Assembly (NCBI RefSeq): GCF_012641435.1
Contig: NZ_JABAIJ010000004.1
Coordinates: 412,428-476,427, forward strand
Source: Rhizobium sp. P38BS-XIX
GTDB taxonomy: Bacteria > Pseudomonadota > Alphaproteobacteria > Rhizobiales > Rhizobiaceae
Reading direction: 5' to 3'
DNA: 64,000 nt
This document shows, one piece after another, positions 1 to 9,198 of the stretch. Both the position numbers and the translations under genes were made by a program. The notes below the pieces were generated by a model. That model saw only the letters and a program-made list of their open reading frames with translations, did no database searches and was not told where the DNA came from. Each line of letters begins with the position of its first letter. Position 1 is the first letter of the stretch.

Positions 1-488
1 GCCAATAATGGTCTGGGGCGAAGCGCCCCTATGGCGTTTCGCAGATACTCGGCTAGCGAGCGGGCATCGGCGATCTCCGATGGATCGCAACCGCTCAGTG
101 GCGGAACTTCGATGACAACGCCGCTCTCCGGCACGATACCGGCGCGATCGATATCGACGGCCAGTCCCGGCATGCTATCGCGCGTCATGCCCCGTAGCTG
201 AATGTTCCCGCGGGCGGTGATCTCGATCAGGCCGTTGCCGTGTCTTTCTGCGGTTTCCGCCAAGGCGCGCAATTGTGCAACGGTCAAACCTGGCGTCGAC
301 GGTCTCAAGCGAATAAGGAGGCCATCGCCTGTCTGCATCGGCGCGCTGAGGGAAGGGCAGGCGCCGCGAACCAAGGACGTCGGTGACGAGATATCACTCC
401 CGACGCTCTCCTCCGGCGAGAAGCATGCTTGCCCCGTTATTGTCTCAGCATCGGCCGCAACCATAAGACCGCCCTTCATGAGGAACAT
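1..488 (-). CDS. cobG: CobG, precorrin-3B synthase (N-terminal part, runs off left edge)
   Basis: Cobalamin biosynthesis enzyme that converts precorrin-3A to precorrin-3B in the aerobic pathway. The visible 162 residues match the first ferredoxin-like half of the nitrite/sulfite reductase fold, with the family signatures RGACPSLSAPMQTGDGL and ITARGNIQLRG. The C-terminal siroheme/4Fe-4S part lies outside the window. Several in-frame ATGs are possible (488, 479, 461). I give the most upstream; the residues before RGACP are poorly conserved in this family, so the start is uncertain. It lies 48 bp downstream of cobF on the same strand and is presumably cotranscribed with it and with further cob genes to the left. 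Confidence 0.88.
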   Translation of the reverse strand, partial: MFLMKGGLMVAADAETITGQACFSPEESVGSDISSPTSLVRGACPSLSAPMQTGDGLLIRLRPSTPGLTVAQLRALAETAERHGNGLIEITARGNIQLRGMTRDSMPGLAVDIDRAGIVPESGVVIEVPPLSGCDPSEIADARSLAEYLRNAIGALRPRPLL

Positions 489-536
489 TTCCTTGCACAA
501 TCCGGATCGACGGGCAAACGTTTTGGCGTTTGGCTC

Positions 537-1310
537 TCATGCGAGATCGTCGAAATCCTGCCCCTTGCGCATGAGATAGATATCCATGATCCATCCATGC
601 CGGGTGCGGGCCTCCGCCCGTGTTTCGACGATACGCTCGGAAACGTCGGCCAGCCGGCCGGCAATGATGATCTCGTCCTTGGTGCCGAGATAGGCCCCCC
701 AGTAGATATAGGCATCGGGATCGTCGATCTTGCTGAAGGCCTGTTCGCCGTCCAGCATGACAACCGCGGTCTCGGCAATGCCCGGAAAGCTCTCTGCCAA
801 CCGTCGGCCAGTCGTGATCTGCACTGGTTTGCCGACGAGATTAAGGGGAATGCGATGGCTTGCCGTCAACGCCTGGATGCTGGTGATGCCGGGAACAACG
901 CTGTAATCAAGAGCGACCTTACCGCGAGCGACGCGCTCGAGAATGCGCAGCGTGCTGTCATAAAGTCCAGGATCGCCCCATACCAGGAAGCCAGCGCTCT
1001 GGCTTTCGGTCAGGTGATCCAGAAACAGCCGTTCATAGGTCGCGGAAATCGCATCATGCCATTCATCGACGCTCTGCATGTAACTGCGATCCGCCGTCTG
1101 ACGTGAGGGAACTTCATACTCCACATAGCGCGTGGCTGGATTGGCGACATAGCGCTGGCATATCTCGCGTCTGACATCCGCGAGCTCGCTTTTTGCCGCG
1201 CCTTTGCTGGGGATGAAGATGACATCGACCGCATTCAACGCGTTGATCGCCTGTACGGTGAGATGCTCGGGATTTCCCGCACCGATACCGACGATATGAA
1301 TATGCCGCAT
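537..1310 (-). CDS. cobF: CobF, precorrin-6A synthase (deacetylating)
   Basis: SAM-dependent C1 methyltransferase of the aerobic corrin pathway; it makes precorrin-6A from precorrin-5 with loss of acetate. The 257-residue protein opens with the tetrapyrrole-methylase glycine motif HIVGIGAGNPEHLT and carries the VVPGITSIQAL segment typical of Cob/Cbi methylases. The open frame extends 18 codons upstream, but the ATG at 1310 starts exactly at the conserved fold and has a GAGGA ribosome site about 8 bases before it. It is the first gene of a cobF-cobG unit on the minus strand. No cobalamin riboswitch could be recognised in the short upstream gap. Confidence 0.93.
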   Translation of the reverse strand: MRHIHIVGIGAGNPEHLTVQAINALNAVDVIFIPSKGAAKSELADVRREICQRYVANPATRYVEYEVPSRQTADRSYMQSVDEWHDAISATYERLFLDHLTESQSAGFLVWGDPGLYDSTLRILERVARGKVALDYSVVPGITSIQALTASHRIPLNLVGKPVQITTGRRLAESFPGIAETAVVMLDGEQAFSKIDDPDAYIYWGAYLGTKDEIIIAGRLADVSERIVETRAEARTRHGWIMDIYLMRKGQDFDDLA

Positions 1311-1329
1311 GTGACTTGTCCTCGCTCTT

Positions 1330-1353
1330 AGGCGCTGTTTGCCGGAAGCGCCT
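1330..1353 (-). other. Hairpin in the cobF 5' flank
   Basis: AGGCGCT and AGCGCCT form a 7-bp stem (9 bp with the flanking TT/GA, including one wobble) around a 10-base loop, 20 bases upstream of the cobF start. It could be an RNA structure in the cobF leader. It is too small to be a cobalamin riboswitch and has no recognisable B12 box. Confidence 0.35.
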
Positions 1354-1401
1354 GAGCATTTCAAGAGGAGGCATGTCTTGAGGTATCTTTCAGCAGGCTT
1401 T

Positions 1402-1419
1402 CAGCCGCCAAAGCGGCTG
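1402..1419 (-). terminator. Possible terminator of the alr-dadA operon
   Basis: CAGCCGC-CAAA-GCGGCTG is a perfect 7-bp stem with a 4-base loop, 19 bases past the dadA stop. On the minus strand it is followed by GAAAGCC rather than a run of T, so intrinsic termination is only possible, not assured. Confidence 0.4.
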
Positions 1420-1437
1420 TCGCGCAAGTCTTTTCGG

Positions 1438-2688
1438 TCAGGCGTATCGGGCGATGGCGAGGTCGGTTGCGTCGATATCGGGCTTGCGGCCGCTGACGAG
1501 ATCGCTGATGACGCGCGCCGAGCCTGAGCTCATGGTCCATCCGAGCGTGCCGTGACCGGTGTTGAGGTAGAGGCCCTTGATTTTCGTCGGTCCGATCACT
1601 GGCGTGCCATCCGGGGTCATTGGCCGAAGGCCCGACCAGAAGGAGGCTTTGGCCACGTCGCCGCCGGGGAAGAGGTCGGTGACGGAATGTTCAAGCGTTT
1701 GGCGCCGGGCAATGCCGAGATCGTTGGTGTAGCCGGAAATCTCGGCCATGCCGCCGACGCGGATACGGTCGCCAAGTCGGGTAATGGCGATCTTGTAGGT
1801 TTCGTCCATGACGGTCGATTCCGGCGCGCGCGAGGCATCTGTGATCGGGATCGTCAGCGAGTAACCCTTGACCGGATAGACCGGCAACTTGATACCGAGG
1901 GGCTTCAGGAGCAGTGGCGAATAGCTGCCGAGCGCGACCACGATGGCTTCGGCATCGATGCGTCCGCGGTCGGTCACGACAGCGCGCGCCTGCCCACCCT
2001 GAACATCGAGCCCCTTGATGGTGGTGCCATACTGGAAGCTGACGCCGAGCTCTACCGCCTTTGCGGCAAGCGCATTGGTGAATTTGAAGCAGTCGCCGGT
2101 TTCGTCCTTGGGCGTCAGCAACCCGCCGACGATCTTTTCGCGCACATGCCTCAGCGCGGGCTCTACGCGGATGCAACCCTCGGGATCGAGCACCTCGTAG
2201 GGAATGCCGTCAGCGGCCAGAGCTTTCACATCCTTGGCGGATGCTTCGAGCTGATGATGCGTGCGGAACAGCTGCAGCGTGCCTTGCATGCGTTCGTCAT
2301 ACGCAATGCCGGTCTCTTCGCGAACCTGTGCCAGCGAGATGCGGCTGTAATCGGCAAGACGCAGCATCCGGCTCTTGTTGATGGCATAGCGTTGCGACGT
2401 GCAGTTTGACAACATCTTGGCGAGCCAGGACAGCATGGCGCCATCGACCTTTGGACGCAGGATGAGCGGCGCGTGATGCATGAACAGCCACTTGATCGCC
2501 TTCATGGGAATGCCGGGCGCTGCCCAGGGCGAGCAATAGCCGAAGGAGACTTCGCCGGCATTGGCGAAACTCGTCTCCAGCGCCGGCCCTTGCTGCCGGT
2601 CGATGACGGTGACTTCGTGGCCCGCCTTGGCGAGTTGATAGGCGGATGTCACGCCGACGATGCCGGCACCCAGAACGACGACTTTCAT
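1438..2688 (-). CDS. dadA: DadA, D-amino acid dehydrogenase
   Basis: FAD enzyme that oxidises D-alanine and other D-amino acids to 2-oxo acids and ammonia, passing electrons to the respiratory chain at the inner membrane. The 416 residues fit the family length. A Rossmann GAGIVG motif sits at residues 7-12, followed by the DadA signature [20 protein letters not shown] and, near the C-terminus, [19 protein letters not shown], which closes the FAD site. It follows alr by 31 bp, the classic order for L-alanine catabolism through D-alanine. The divergent Lrp gene at 3979 is the likely regulator. Confidence 0.95.
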   Translation of the reverse strand: MKVVVLGAGIVGVTSAYQLAKAGHEVTVIDRQQGPALETSFANAGEVSFGYCSPWAAPGIPMKAIKWLFMHHAPLILRPKVDGAMLSWLAKMLSNCTSQRYAINKSRMLRLADYSRISLAQVREETGIAYDERMQGTLQLFRTHHQLEASAKDVKALAADGIPYEVLDPEGCIRVEPALRHVREKIVGGLLTPKDETGDCFKFTNALAAKAVELGVSFQYGTTIKGLDVQGGQARAVVTDRGRIDAEAIVVALGSYSPLLLKPLGIKLPVYPVKGYSLTIPITDASRAPESTVMDETYKIAITRLGDRIRVGGMAEISGYTNDLGIARRQTLEHSVTDLFPGGDVAKASFWSGLRPMTPDGTPVIGPTKIKGLYLNTGHGTLGWTMSSGSARVISDLVSGRKPDIDATDLAIARYA

Positions 2689-2719
2689 GATGTCCTCAGT
2701 GAATTGAGCAGTAGGAAGG

Positions 2720-3865
2720 TCAGCGATATTGCCGGTGGAAGCGGTGGCCGAGACTGGTCAGGATCTCATAGGAAATCAAGCCGGCATCCCTTGCAAGATC
2801 CTCGAGCGTCTGGTGATCTCCGAGAATTTCCACCAGGCTGCCGCATGAGAGCGTGCCTTCGGGCAAGGCGCTGATATCGATTGTCGAACTATCCATCGAC
2901 ACGCGCCCCACGATCGGTAGCCGCACGCCTTTGTAGTAGACCGAACCTTTGTCGCTGAGGCTACGTGGAAGACCGTCGGCATAGCCGGCGGCAATCGTCG
3001 CCAACCGTATCCGGGCTTTCGTCACATGCACGCCGCCATATCCGACCCGCGTGCCGGCCGGAACCGTTCGAGTTTGCACGACAGCCGCCTCGAGACGGAC
3101 CACAGGCTCCATCGGATTGGCAATGCCACTCGTCGGAGCCCCGCCGTAAAGCGCAATACCCGGCCGGGCCAACACACCGTGAAAGCCTTCGCCAAGGAAA
3201 ATGCCGCCGGAATTGGCAAAGGAAAAATCGTAGTTCGGGAATTCATCCGCGACGCGGCGCATTTCCGCAAGCTGATCACGATTTTGGATGTTGTCGGTCT
3301 CATCGGCCGAGGCCAGATGGCTCATGATGAATAGCACGTCGAGATGGCTCGGCGTCTCGAGAAAGGCGGAGACCTCTCTTCTGTCTTCCGGCGCGATTCC
3401 GAGCCGCGACATGCCGGTATCGAATTGGAGGACCGCCGGGAGCCTGCGCTGCAACGAGCGTGCCGTCTCCGACCATTGCTTCATCTGATCGAGCGAATTG
3501 ATGACGGGAATGATACCGGCTTCGACGCAGGCGCTCTCATTGCCGGGCAGCAGGCCGTTCAGAACGAAAATGGAAGCGTCGCGCGGCAGATGCGGCTTTA
3601 GCCGCAGTGCTTCGATGAAGTGCGCGACGAAGAAATGCCGACACCCCTGCCCATAGAGCGCATTGGAAACCTGCTTCGCCCCAAGTCCGTATGAATCTGC
3701 TTTGACCACGGCAGCCGTTCGCGCCGGGGCAACCATCCGGGACAGCTTTTCGTAGTTGCGGCACAGGGCCGACAGATCGACGGTCAGACAACCGCAGGCG
3801 CCGCCTTCGATCGCCAATTGTGACGCTCGCGAATTCACTACACCGCCGTCCATGTTCGCCCTCAT
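2720..3865 (-). CDS. alr: Alanine racemase (catabolic, DadX type by context)
   Basis: PLP enzyme that interconverts L- and D-alanine. The 381 residues include the PLP-lysine motif [10 protein letters not shown] (Lys55) and the second catalytic region VGYGGVHV with its tyrosine. The coupling to dadA indicates a catabolic role, feeding D-alanine to the dehydrogenase, although it could also supply peptidoglycan precursor. The ATG at 3865 is the most upstream; an in-frame ATG 12 bases downstream is an alternative. The promoter region upstream carries two copies of a TTATTGAAAT motif and faces an Lrp-family gene. Confidence 0.93.
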   Translation of the reverse strand: MRANMDGGVVNSRASQLAIEGGACGCLTVDLSALCRNYEKLSRMVAPARTAAVVKADSYGLGAKQVSNALYGQGCRHFFVAHFIEALRLKPHLPRDASIFVLNGLLPGNESACVEAGIIPVINSLDQMKQWSETARSLQRRLPAVLQFDTGMSRLGIAPEDRREVSAFLETPSHLDVLFIMSHLASADETDNIQNRDQLAEMRRVADEFPNYDFSFANSGGIFLGEGFHGVLARPGIALYGGAPTSGIANPMEPVVRLEAAVVQTRTVPAGTRVGYGGVHVTKARIRLATIAAGYADGLPRSLSDKGSVYYKGVRLPIVGRVSMDSSTIDISALPEGTLSCGSLVEILGDHQTLEDLARDAGLISYEILTSLGHRFHRQYR

Positions 3866-3880
3866 TTCTTCGCATCGAGA

Positions 3881-3956
3881 TTATTGAAATGATCGTGAAA
3901 TTACTCGCCAAAGAGTGATTGATAATTGTGTTATCGCCATGTTATTGAAATTATCG
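3881..3956. promoter_or_regulatory. Repeated TTATTGAAATKATCG motif, candidate Lrp operator
   Basis: TTATTGAAATGATCG at 3881-3895 and TTATTGAAATTATCG at 3942-3956 differ by one base and lie 61 bp apart, about six helical turns. They fill the 113-bp divergent gap between alr-dadA and the Lrp gene. Lrp/AsnC octamers usually bind several phased A+T-rich sites, so these are good operator candidates. Confidence 0.55.
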
Positions 3957-3978
3957 ACGATTTTTTGAAAGAATCCAC

Positions 3979-4443
3979 ATGGCAGCTCTGGATGCGATCG
4001 ATCGCAATATTCTGCGTCTGCTTCGGCTTGATGCGCGCGTCAGCAATGCGAGCCTGGCAAGTGAAGTCGGATTGTCACCGTCGGCCTGTTTGCGACGCAT
4101 CAAATTGATGGAGCAGGCTGGTGTCATCCGGGGTTACACAGCGCTGGTCGATACCTCTCAGGCCGAAACGGCGATCGCCGTCATCATCAACATCACGCTT
4201 GAACGGCAGACCGAGGATCATCTGGATCGTTTCGAGGCGGCCGTGCGCAAGCATCCGGAGATCCGCGAATGTTTTCTCATGACCGGTGGATCGGACTATC
4301 TATTGCGTGTCGAGGTCGCCAATCCGGGGGATTTCGAGCGGATTCACAAGGAGATTCTGTCGACCTTACCAGGCGTGTTGCGAATTCACTCCAGTTTCTC
4401 GATCCGGAATGTGCTGGCAACACGGCCAAAAAGTTCGCGTTAG
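3979..4443 (+). CDS. Lrp/AsnC family regulator of the divergent alr-dadA genes
   Basis: A 154-residue Lrp-type regulator. The N-terminal winged helix-turn-helix (about residues 5-55, with NASLASEVGLSPSACLRRI as recognition part) is followed by a RAM/AsnC ligand-binding domain with the characteristic ECFLMTGGSDYLLRVEV and LPGVLRIHSSFSIRNV segments. Divergent placement next to alr-dadA matches the DadR/Lrp arrangement of alphaproteobacteria, in which alanine or leucine modulates activation. The assignment as the dad regulator rests on context and the paired repeats in the gap. Confidence 0.88.
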   Translation: MAALDAIDRNILRLLRLDARVSNASLASEVGLSPSACLRRIKLMEQAGVIRGYTALVDTSQAETAIAVIINITLERQTEDHLDRFEAAVRKHPEIRECFLMTGGSDYLLRVEVANPGDFERIHKEILSTLPGVLRIHSSFSIRNVLATRPKSSR

Positions 4444-4581
4444 GGCCTCTTGGACAAGCGCACAATGGTTTTGACGGCCTTGCGAAGAAACAAAAATGGG
4501 GCGGCAATTCCGAAAGTGCGGAGGCGTTTTAGAGGGATCATTGGCTGACGGGCGGGTGCCTGCTTTTGTGATGATCCGGCG

Positions 4582-6393
4582 TCAGGCTTCCTCCCAGCCG
4601 ATGCCGGCGGTTGCCTGGACCTCGCAGATAAGCCCGCTTTCTTCGTAAGCGATGTGAACCTGGCCGTTCAGTTCAGCCGCAAGCAGGCTTTCGATCAGCC
4701 TGGAGCCGAAGCCCTTGTGCGTGGGCGGCTGGACGGCCGGGCCGCCCTTTTCCTGCCAACGCAGTTTAAGCCGAAGGGTTTCGCCTGTTTCCAGAGACCA
4801 GAGGATCGACACCCGGCCGTCGGGCGTGGACAACGCGCCATACTTGGCGGCGTTTGTTGCAAGTTCGTGCAATGCAAGCGAAATGGACACAACCGTTCGC
4901 GGCGCAAGCTTGATCGCAGGGCCGGAAATTTCGAACCGCTCCCTGGCGTGGGGAGAGAGCGCCTGGCCGATCACGGCCTTGAGGTCAGCCTCCTCCCATC
5001 TGCCGTGAATGAGCAGATCATGGGCGCGCGCCATCGAGGCAAGTCTCGCCTCGAACGTCTCGACGGATGTCTTGTTAACCTCGCCGCGCCCCAATGTCTG
5101 GCGCGAGATGGCCATGACGGTTGCCAGCACATTCTTGACGCGGTGATTGAGTTCGCCGACGAGGACATCCTGAAGACGCTCGGCTTCCTTCTTGGCGCTG
5201 ATGTCATGGGCGATCTTCGATGCTCCGATGATCCTGCCGTAGGTGTCGTAAACCGGCGACACACTGAGCAGGACATCGACGAGCTGTCCGGTCTTGCATC
5301 GTCGCTGGGTTTCATAGGGCTCGACCTTATGGCCCGCGCGAATCTGCGCAAAGATCGCCGGTTCCTCGTCGCTTCGCTCCGTCGGCACCAGCATCATGAC
5401 TGAAACGCCCAGGGCCTCCTTCGCGGAATAGCCATAAAGCCGTTCCGCGCCGGAATTCCAGCTCCTGATGATCATGTTGAGATCGGTGCTGAGGATCGCG
5501 TCGTCGGACGACGCGATAATGGCTGCAAGGCGTCGCTCGACTTCCTGTGCCCGCTTGCGTTCGCTGATGTCGATGATAACGCCAGCGACGCGCTCTATGC
5601 GCCCCGAGCTTCCCCGCAACCCGGACACCGAATTCGTGACCCAGACGAGGTTCCCATCCTTGCGGACGAAGCGTTTCTCGATCTCGAAATTTTCGCCGGT
5701 CGTCATCATCGTTTCGAACAGCTGCGTGTTCAAAGGCAGGTCGTCCGAATAGGTGATGTCATGCATTCGCATGCCGAGAAGTTCATCTTCGGTGTAACCG
5801 ACGATCTCGCAAAAGCGGCTGTTCACCAGGACGAAACGGCCATTCAATTCGCACTGGGCCATACCCGTCGCCGATTGAGAGATAACGGCGCGCAGTCTCG
5901 CCTCGCTCTCCCGCAAAGCCTGATCCGCGTGGACACGTTCCGTCGTTTCGTTGACGATGCAGAACACACCCAGCACCGTGCCGGCAGGGTCCCGAACGGG
6001 AGAGTAGGAGATGTCGAAATAGACAGTTTCCGGATAGCCATGGCGCTCGATGTAAAACGGTCGATCCTTTGCAACGACCGCCTTGCCGTCGCGAAGCACG
6101 GAGCGGAGAAGCGGCTCCAGGTCATCCCAAAGTTCGGCCCAGTTTTCGCGCGCCGGCCGGCCCAGTGCCTGCGGATGCTTGGCACCTATGCTCGGCGCGT
6201 ATGCGTCGTTGTAAAGCGCAATAAAGTCGTCGCCCCAGAACATGACGATCTGCACGTGAGCGGAGAGCATGATATCCACAGCGGAGGTAAGACATTGTGG
6301 CCAAGCCGATCTCGGGCCAAGACGGGTCTTTTCCCAATCGAAGCCTGATATCAGCGCTGCCATTTCGCCAGTGTGGCCTGCCAGTTCGGGCAT
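4582..6393 (-). CDS. PAS-PAS-PAS HWE-type sensor histidine kinase
   Basis: A soluble 603-residue kinase with no membrane segment. Three PAS/PAC units occupy roughly residues 40-150, 160-282 and 285-405. The phosphoacceptor box GELNHRVKN has His417; the N-box HELATNAAKYGALS and the W-x-E of LRWQEKGGP are the features that define HWE kinases, a class abundant in rhizobia. Output is probably through a separate receiver such as a PhyR-type protein of the general stress response or a single-domain regulator; none is adjacent. It is a monocistronic gene with 138 bp to the preceding Lrp gene. The signal sensed is unknown. Confidence 0.9.
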   Translation of the reverse strand: MPELAGHTGEMAALISGFDWEKTRLGPRSAWPQCLTSAVDIMLSAHVQIVMFWGDDFIALYNDAYAPSIGAKHPQALGRPARENWAELWDDLEPLLRSVLRDGKAVVAKDRPFYIERHGYPETVYFDISYSPVRDPAGTVLGVFCIVNETTERVHADQALRESEARLRAVISQSATGMAQCELNGRFVLVNSRFCEIVGYTEDELLGMRMHDITYSDDLPLNTQLFETMMTTGENFEIEKRFVRKDGNLVWVTNSVSGLRGSSGRIERVAGVIIDISERKRAQEVERRLAAIIASSDDAILSTDLNMIIRSWNSGAERLYGYSAKEALGVSVMMLVPTERSDEEPAIFAQIRAGHKVEPYETQRRCKTGQLVDVLLSVSPVYDTYGRIIGASKIAHDISAKKEAERLQDVLVGELNHRVKNVLATVMAISRQTLGRGEVNKTSVETFEARLASMARAHDLLIHGRWEEADLKAVIGQALSPHARERFEISGPAIKLAPRTVVSISLALHELATNAAKYGALSTPDGRVSILWSLETGETLRLKLRWQEKGGPAVQPPTHKGFGSRLIESLLAAELNGQVHIAYEESGLICEVQATAGIGWEEA

Positions 6394-6618
6394 GACGTTC
6401 AGGACAACATCCTCTCTTCGATGAGAGCAACCGAGGATCGTCTCATCACCCCCCTATTCGCGAGGACTCATAACACACATTTCGCGCGGAGGTGCAGGCC
6501 TAAACTTGGGAAATTTCCATGCGTTTTAAGGAACATAAGCAGCAATTCATATGAGTGCGTCGGGCTTGCGCAGCAGTCGAAATCTGCTTCTCCCCAGAGG
6601 CCGTGATCCTGTCATGCG

Positions 6619-7503
6619 TCAGGTATCGGGCCGCGCATGCATTTCGGCGGTCAGCCATCGTTCGAGCGCCAGCGCATCCGGACGGCCGGCGACGTGCGGT
6701 GCGATCCAAAGCACCATGCGCCGTGGCCCGGGCAGGAAGCCGAAAGGCGCCACCAATCGTCCAGACGCCAGTTGATCGAGCACCAGCATTTGCGGGACCA
6801 CGGCGACACCGAGCCCACAGGTTGCGGCCTGGATAAGCAGATAGAAATGGTCGAAGGCCGAGTTGCTCGAAAGACGAAGATCAGGCTGGCGCGCGGCGGC
6901 CCGCCAATCATTCCAGGCCTCCGGCCGAGTGCGCGTCGATAAAATGGCGCCGCTTTCGAGATCCTGGGGGGCACGGATGCGGGCACGGCTCAAATATTCC
7001 GGCGAGCAGACCGGACCGATCGCCTCACCGCCAAGTTCGCGAATGATCGCGTCTTTCGGCGGCTCGATAACGCTCGAACGGATCGCAAGGCCGATCTTGT
7101 CCCGCACGAAGTCGATCTGATCATAGTTCATGTTGAACTGCAGGGCGACCTGCGGATGACGTTCGTGGAATTGACCGATGCGCGGAATGATCCAGCCCAT
7201 CATGATCGATGAGGAGCAGGAAAGCGTCAGCGGGCTCGGGCGTACGCGCTCGACGCTTGCCTGCATGAGGCCAAAGGCGCTGGCGAGCCCCTCCGCCAGA
7301 CGCAAGCCTTCCGGCGTCGGTTCTGTCGAGTGGGCCCTTCGGGTCACAAGGATCACGCCGAGAGCTTCCTCAAGGCCGCGGATGTGACGGCTGATTGCGC
7401 CATGCGTCACGCAGAGCTCATCGGCGGCCAGCGTCATCGACTTGTGGCGCGCAACCGCCTCGAAGGCTTTCAATGCATTCAACGATGGAAGAGGGCCGCT
7501 CAT
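6619..7503 (-). CDS. LysR-family regulator, GcvA-like
   Basis: 294 residues: an N-terminal LysR winged helix (LNALKAFEAVARHKSMTLAA, then VTHGAISRHIRGLEEALG) and a PBP2-type effector domain ending in a short tail. The GcvA/AmpR subgroup is suggested by LPSLNALKAFEA and GAISRHIRGLE. I chose the ATG at 7503 because GAGG precedes it by about 6-10 bases; a GTG 39 bases upstream has no ribosome site. It is divergent from the MFS transporter at 7718, which it probably controls. Confidence 0.88.
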   Translation of the reverse strand: MSGPLPSLNALKAFEAVARHKSMTLAADELCVTHGAISRHIRGLEEALGVILVTRRAHSTEPTPEGLRLAEGLASAFGLMQASVERVRPSPLTLSCSSSIMMGWIIPRIGQFHERHPQVALQFNMNYDQIDFVRDKIGLAIRSSVIEPPKDAIIRELGGEAIGPVCSPEYLSRARIRAPQDLESGAILSTRTRPEAWNDWRAAARQPDLRLSSNSAFDHFYLLIQAATCGLGVAVVPQMLVLDQLASGRLVAPFGFLPGPRRMVLWIAPHVAGRPDALALERWLTAEMHARPDT

Positions 7504-7717
7504 ATCTCGCCTCGGTAATCTCGTGATGTGATTTTTCTTCACATGATGGGGAGTTTAAATCGTTTGCTTGTGGCCTGTCCATACCGCTACAGATCAAGCC
7601 ATTCACAGGCGGATGCGGCCAAAGGCGAGAGTTGGGAGGGACGTAGGAGTTTCCATTCTGTCAGCGGCGCGGGTCGACAATTGCGCCGCACAATTTGAAG
7701 ACGGGGGAGGACTCTCA

Positions 7718-9058
7718 TTGCAAGCCAATAGTCAGGAAATATCACAGGTCGAGCGGTCGGCCATTGCCAAGGTGTCGAAACGGCTCGTGCCGTTCATTGC
7801 CCTGATGTTCTTCATCAACTTCCTGGATCGAACCGCGATTTCCTTTGCAGGTCCCAACGGCATGACGACCGATCTGGCGCTGACGGCGGCGCAGTTCGGA
7901 TTTGCCGCCGGCATTTTCTTCTTCGGCTACATCGTGCTGGAAATCCCAAGCAATCTTGCGCTTCATAAATTCGGCGCCCGCCGCTGGCTTGCCCGTATCA
8001 TGGTGTCATGGGGTATCGTGGCGCTGTTGTTCACCTGGGTATCGAGCGCGACCGAGCTTTATGTCCTGCGCTTCCTGCTCGGTGTGGCAGAGGCAGGCTT
8101 CTTCCCCGGTGCAATTCTGTTTCTGAGCATGTGGGTGCCGGCCAGGCATCGTAACAAGATCCTGGCGCTCTTCTATCTCGCCCAGCCTTTGACAACGGTT
8201 ATCGGGGCGCCCTTTGCCGCCATGCTGATCCAGATGCACGGTCTGTTTGGCCTGGAAGGTTGGCGCGTGATGTTCTTTGGTGTCGCTATTCCCGCCATCG
8301 CGATCGGCATTGTCACGTGGTTTTATCTTGCCGATCGTCCAGATGACGCGAAATGGCTGACGAAGCCAGAGAAGGACTGGTTGAACCGCGCGCTTGCCAG
8401 CGAGGAAAAAGCCAAGACTGCGGCGCATGGCAAAATGACGGGGCTCGCATTGACCGATGGGCGCGTCTGGCTGCTCTCGATCATTTATTTCGGCCTGATC
8501 TACGGCCTTTATGCACTGGCCTTCTTCCTTCCGACGATCATTGCCGGCTTCGAAACGAAATTCGGTACCAAGTTTGATGTCTTCGACAAGGGGCTGATCA
8601 CGGCCATCCCCTATCTGCCTGCGGCAGTCGCGCTTTTCTTCTGGAGCCGCGATGCGTCCCGGCGCGGCGTTCGGCCGTGGCACATCGGCATCCCGGCTTT
8701 GATCGGCGCATTCAGCATCCCGGCGGCACTCTATATGGGCTCGCCCGAGGCGACGATCATCATGATTACGCTGACGTCCTGCGCAATCTTTGCCGCCTTG
8801 CCAAACTTCTGGGCGATCCCGTCGCGGTTTCTGACGGGGCCGGCTGCAGCGGCCGGCATCGCTTTGATCAACACCATCGGCAATATTGCGGGTTTCGCCG
8901 CGCCTTACATTACCGGCGTCGTCAAGGATGCCACCGGCCTTTACGAGTTGCCGATGTTCATCGTCGGAGCGTTGATGCTGTTATCGGCACTTCTGGCCTT
9001 TTCCCTGAACGGCAAGGTCCAGGAGCCTGAGCTGGCCGCTTCCGCCAGCAGAAGCTAG
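7718..9058 (+). CDS. MFS transporter, anion:cation symporter (ACS) type
   Basis: A 446-residue major facilitator with about 12 hydrophobic segments. NFLDRTAISFA in the first helix and the loop motif GARRWLARIMVSWG are typical of the ACS family (GudP, phthalate and tartrate permeases). The start is a TTG: GGGGGAGG at 7703-7710 lies 7 bases before it, and no ATG fits the helix-1 position, whereas the open frame to 7568 adds non-conserved residues. The substrate is probably a carboxylate or sugar acid, unresolved. Divergent from the LysR gene and convergent with ornithine cyclodeaminase. Confidence 0.88.
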   Translation: MQANSQEISQVERSAIAKVSKRLVPFIALMFFINFLDRTAISFAGPNGMTTDLALTAAQFGFAAGIFFFGYIVLEIPSNLALHKFGARRWLARIMVSWGIVALLFTWVSSATELYVLRFLLGVAEAGFFPGAILFLSMWVPARHRNKILALFYLAQPLTTVIGAPFAAMLIQMHGLFGLEGWRVMFFGVAIPAIAIGIVTWFYLADRPDDAKWLTKPEKDWLNRALASEEKAKTAAHGKMTGLALTDGRVWLLSIIYFGLIYGLYALAFFLPTIIAGFETKFGTKFDVFDKGLITAIPYLPAAVALFFWSRDASRRGVRPWHIGIPALIGAFSIPAALYMGSPEATIIMITLTSCAIFAALPNFWAIPSRFLTGPAAAAGIALINTIGNIAGFAAPYITGVVKDATGLYELPMFIVGALMLLSALLAFSLNGKVQEPELAASASRS

Positions 9059-9080
9059 CAGAGCCTGCCAAACGAACGTG

Positions 9081-9108
9081 GCGGCGACGATCGAATGATC
9101 GTCGCCGC
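9081..9108. terminator. Bidirectional terminator between MFS gene and ornithine cyclodeaminase gene
   Basis: GCGGCGACGATC and GATCGTCGCCGC form a perfect 12-bp stem with a GAAT loop, 22 bases after the MFS stop, in the convergent gap. The plus-strand 3' side continues with TTCATTGTTT. Confidence 0.75.
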
Positions 9109-9198
9109 AATTCATTGTTTGATACCTCGATCGGCCACGCAGGGTCGGCGTGACTATTTCCAGGGTATGCCCGGAAGTCTCCCCGACTTAACTTTCTC

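Noticed and set aside
1311..1437. Cobalamin riboswitch before cobF
   Set aside because: Only a small hairpin is present and no B12-box consensus was found in the 127-bp gap; a riboswitch needs about 200 bases.
6520..6560. EcfG promoter at GGAAC about 6528
   Set aside because: No CGTT 16 or 17 bases downstream and no gene on that strand follows.
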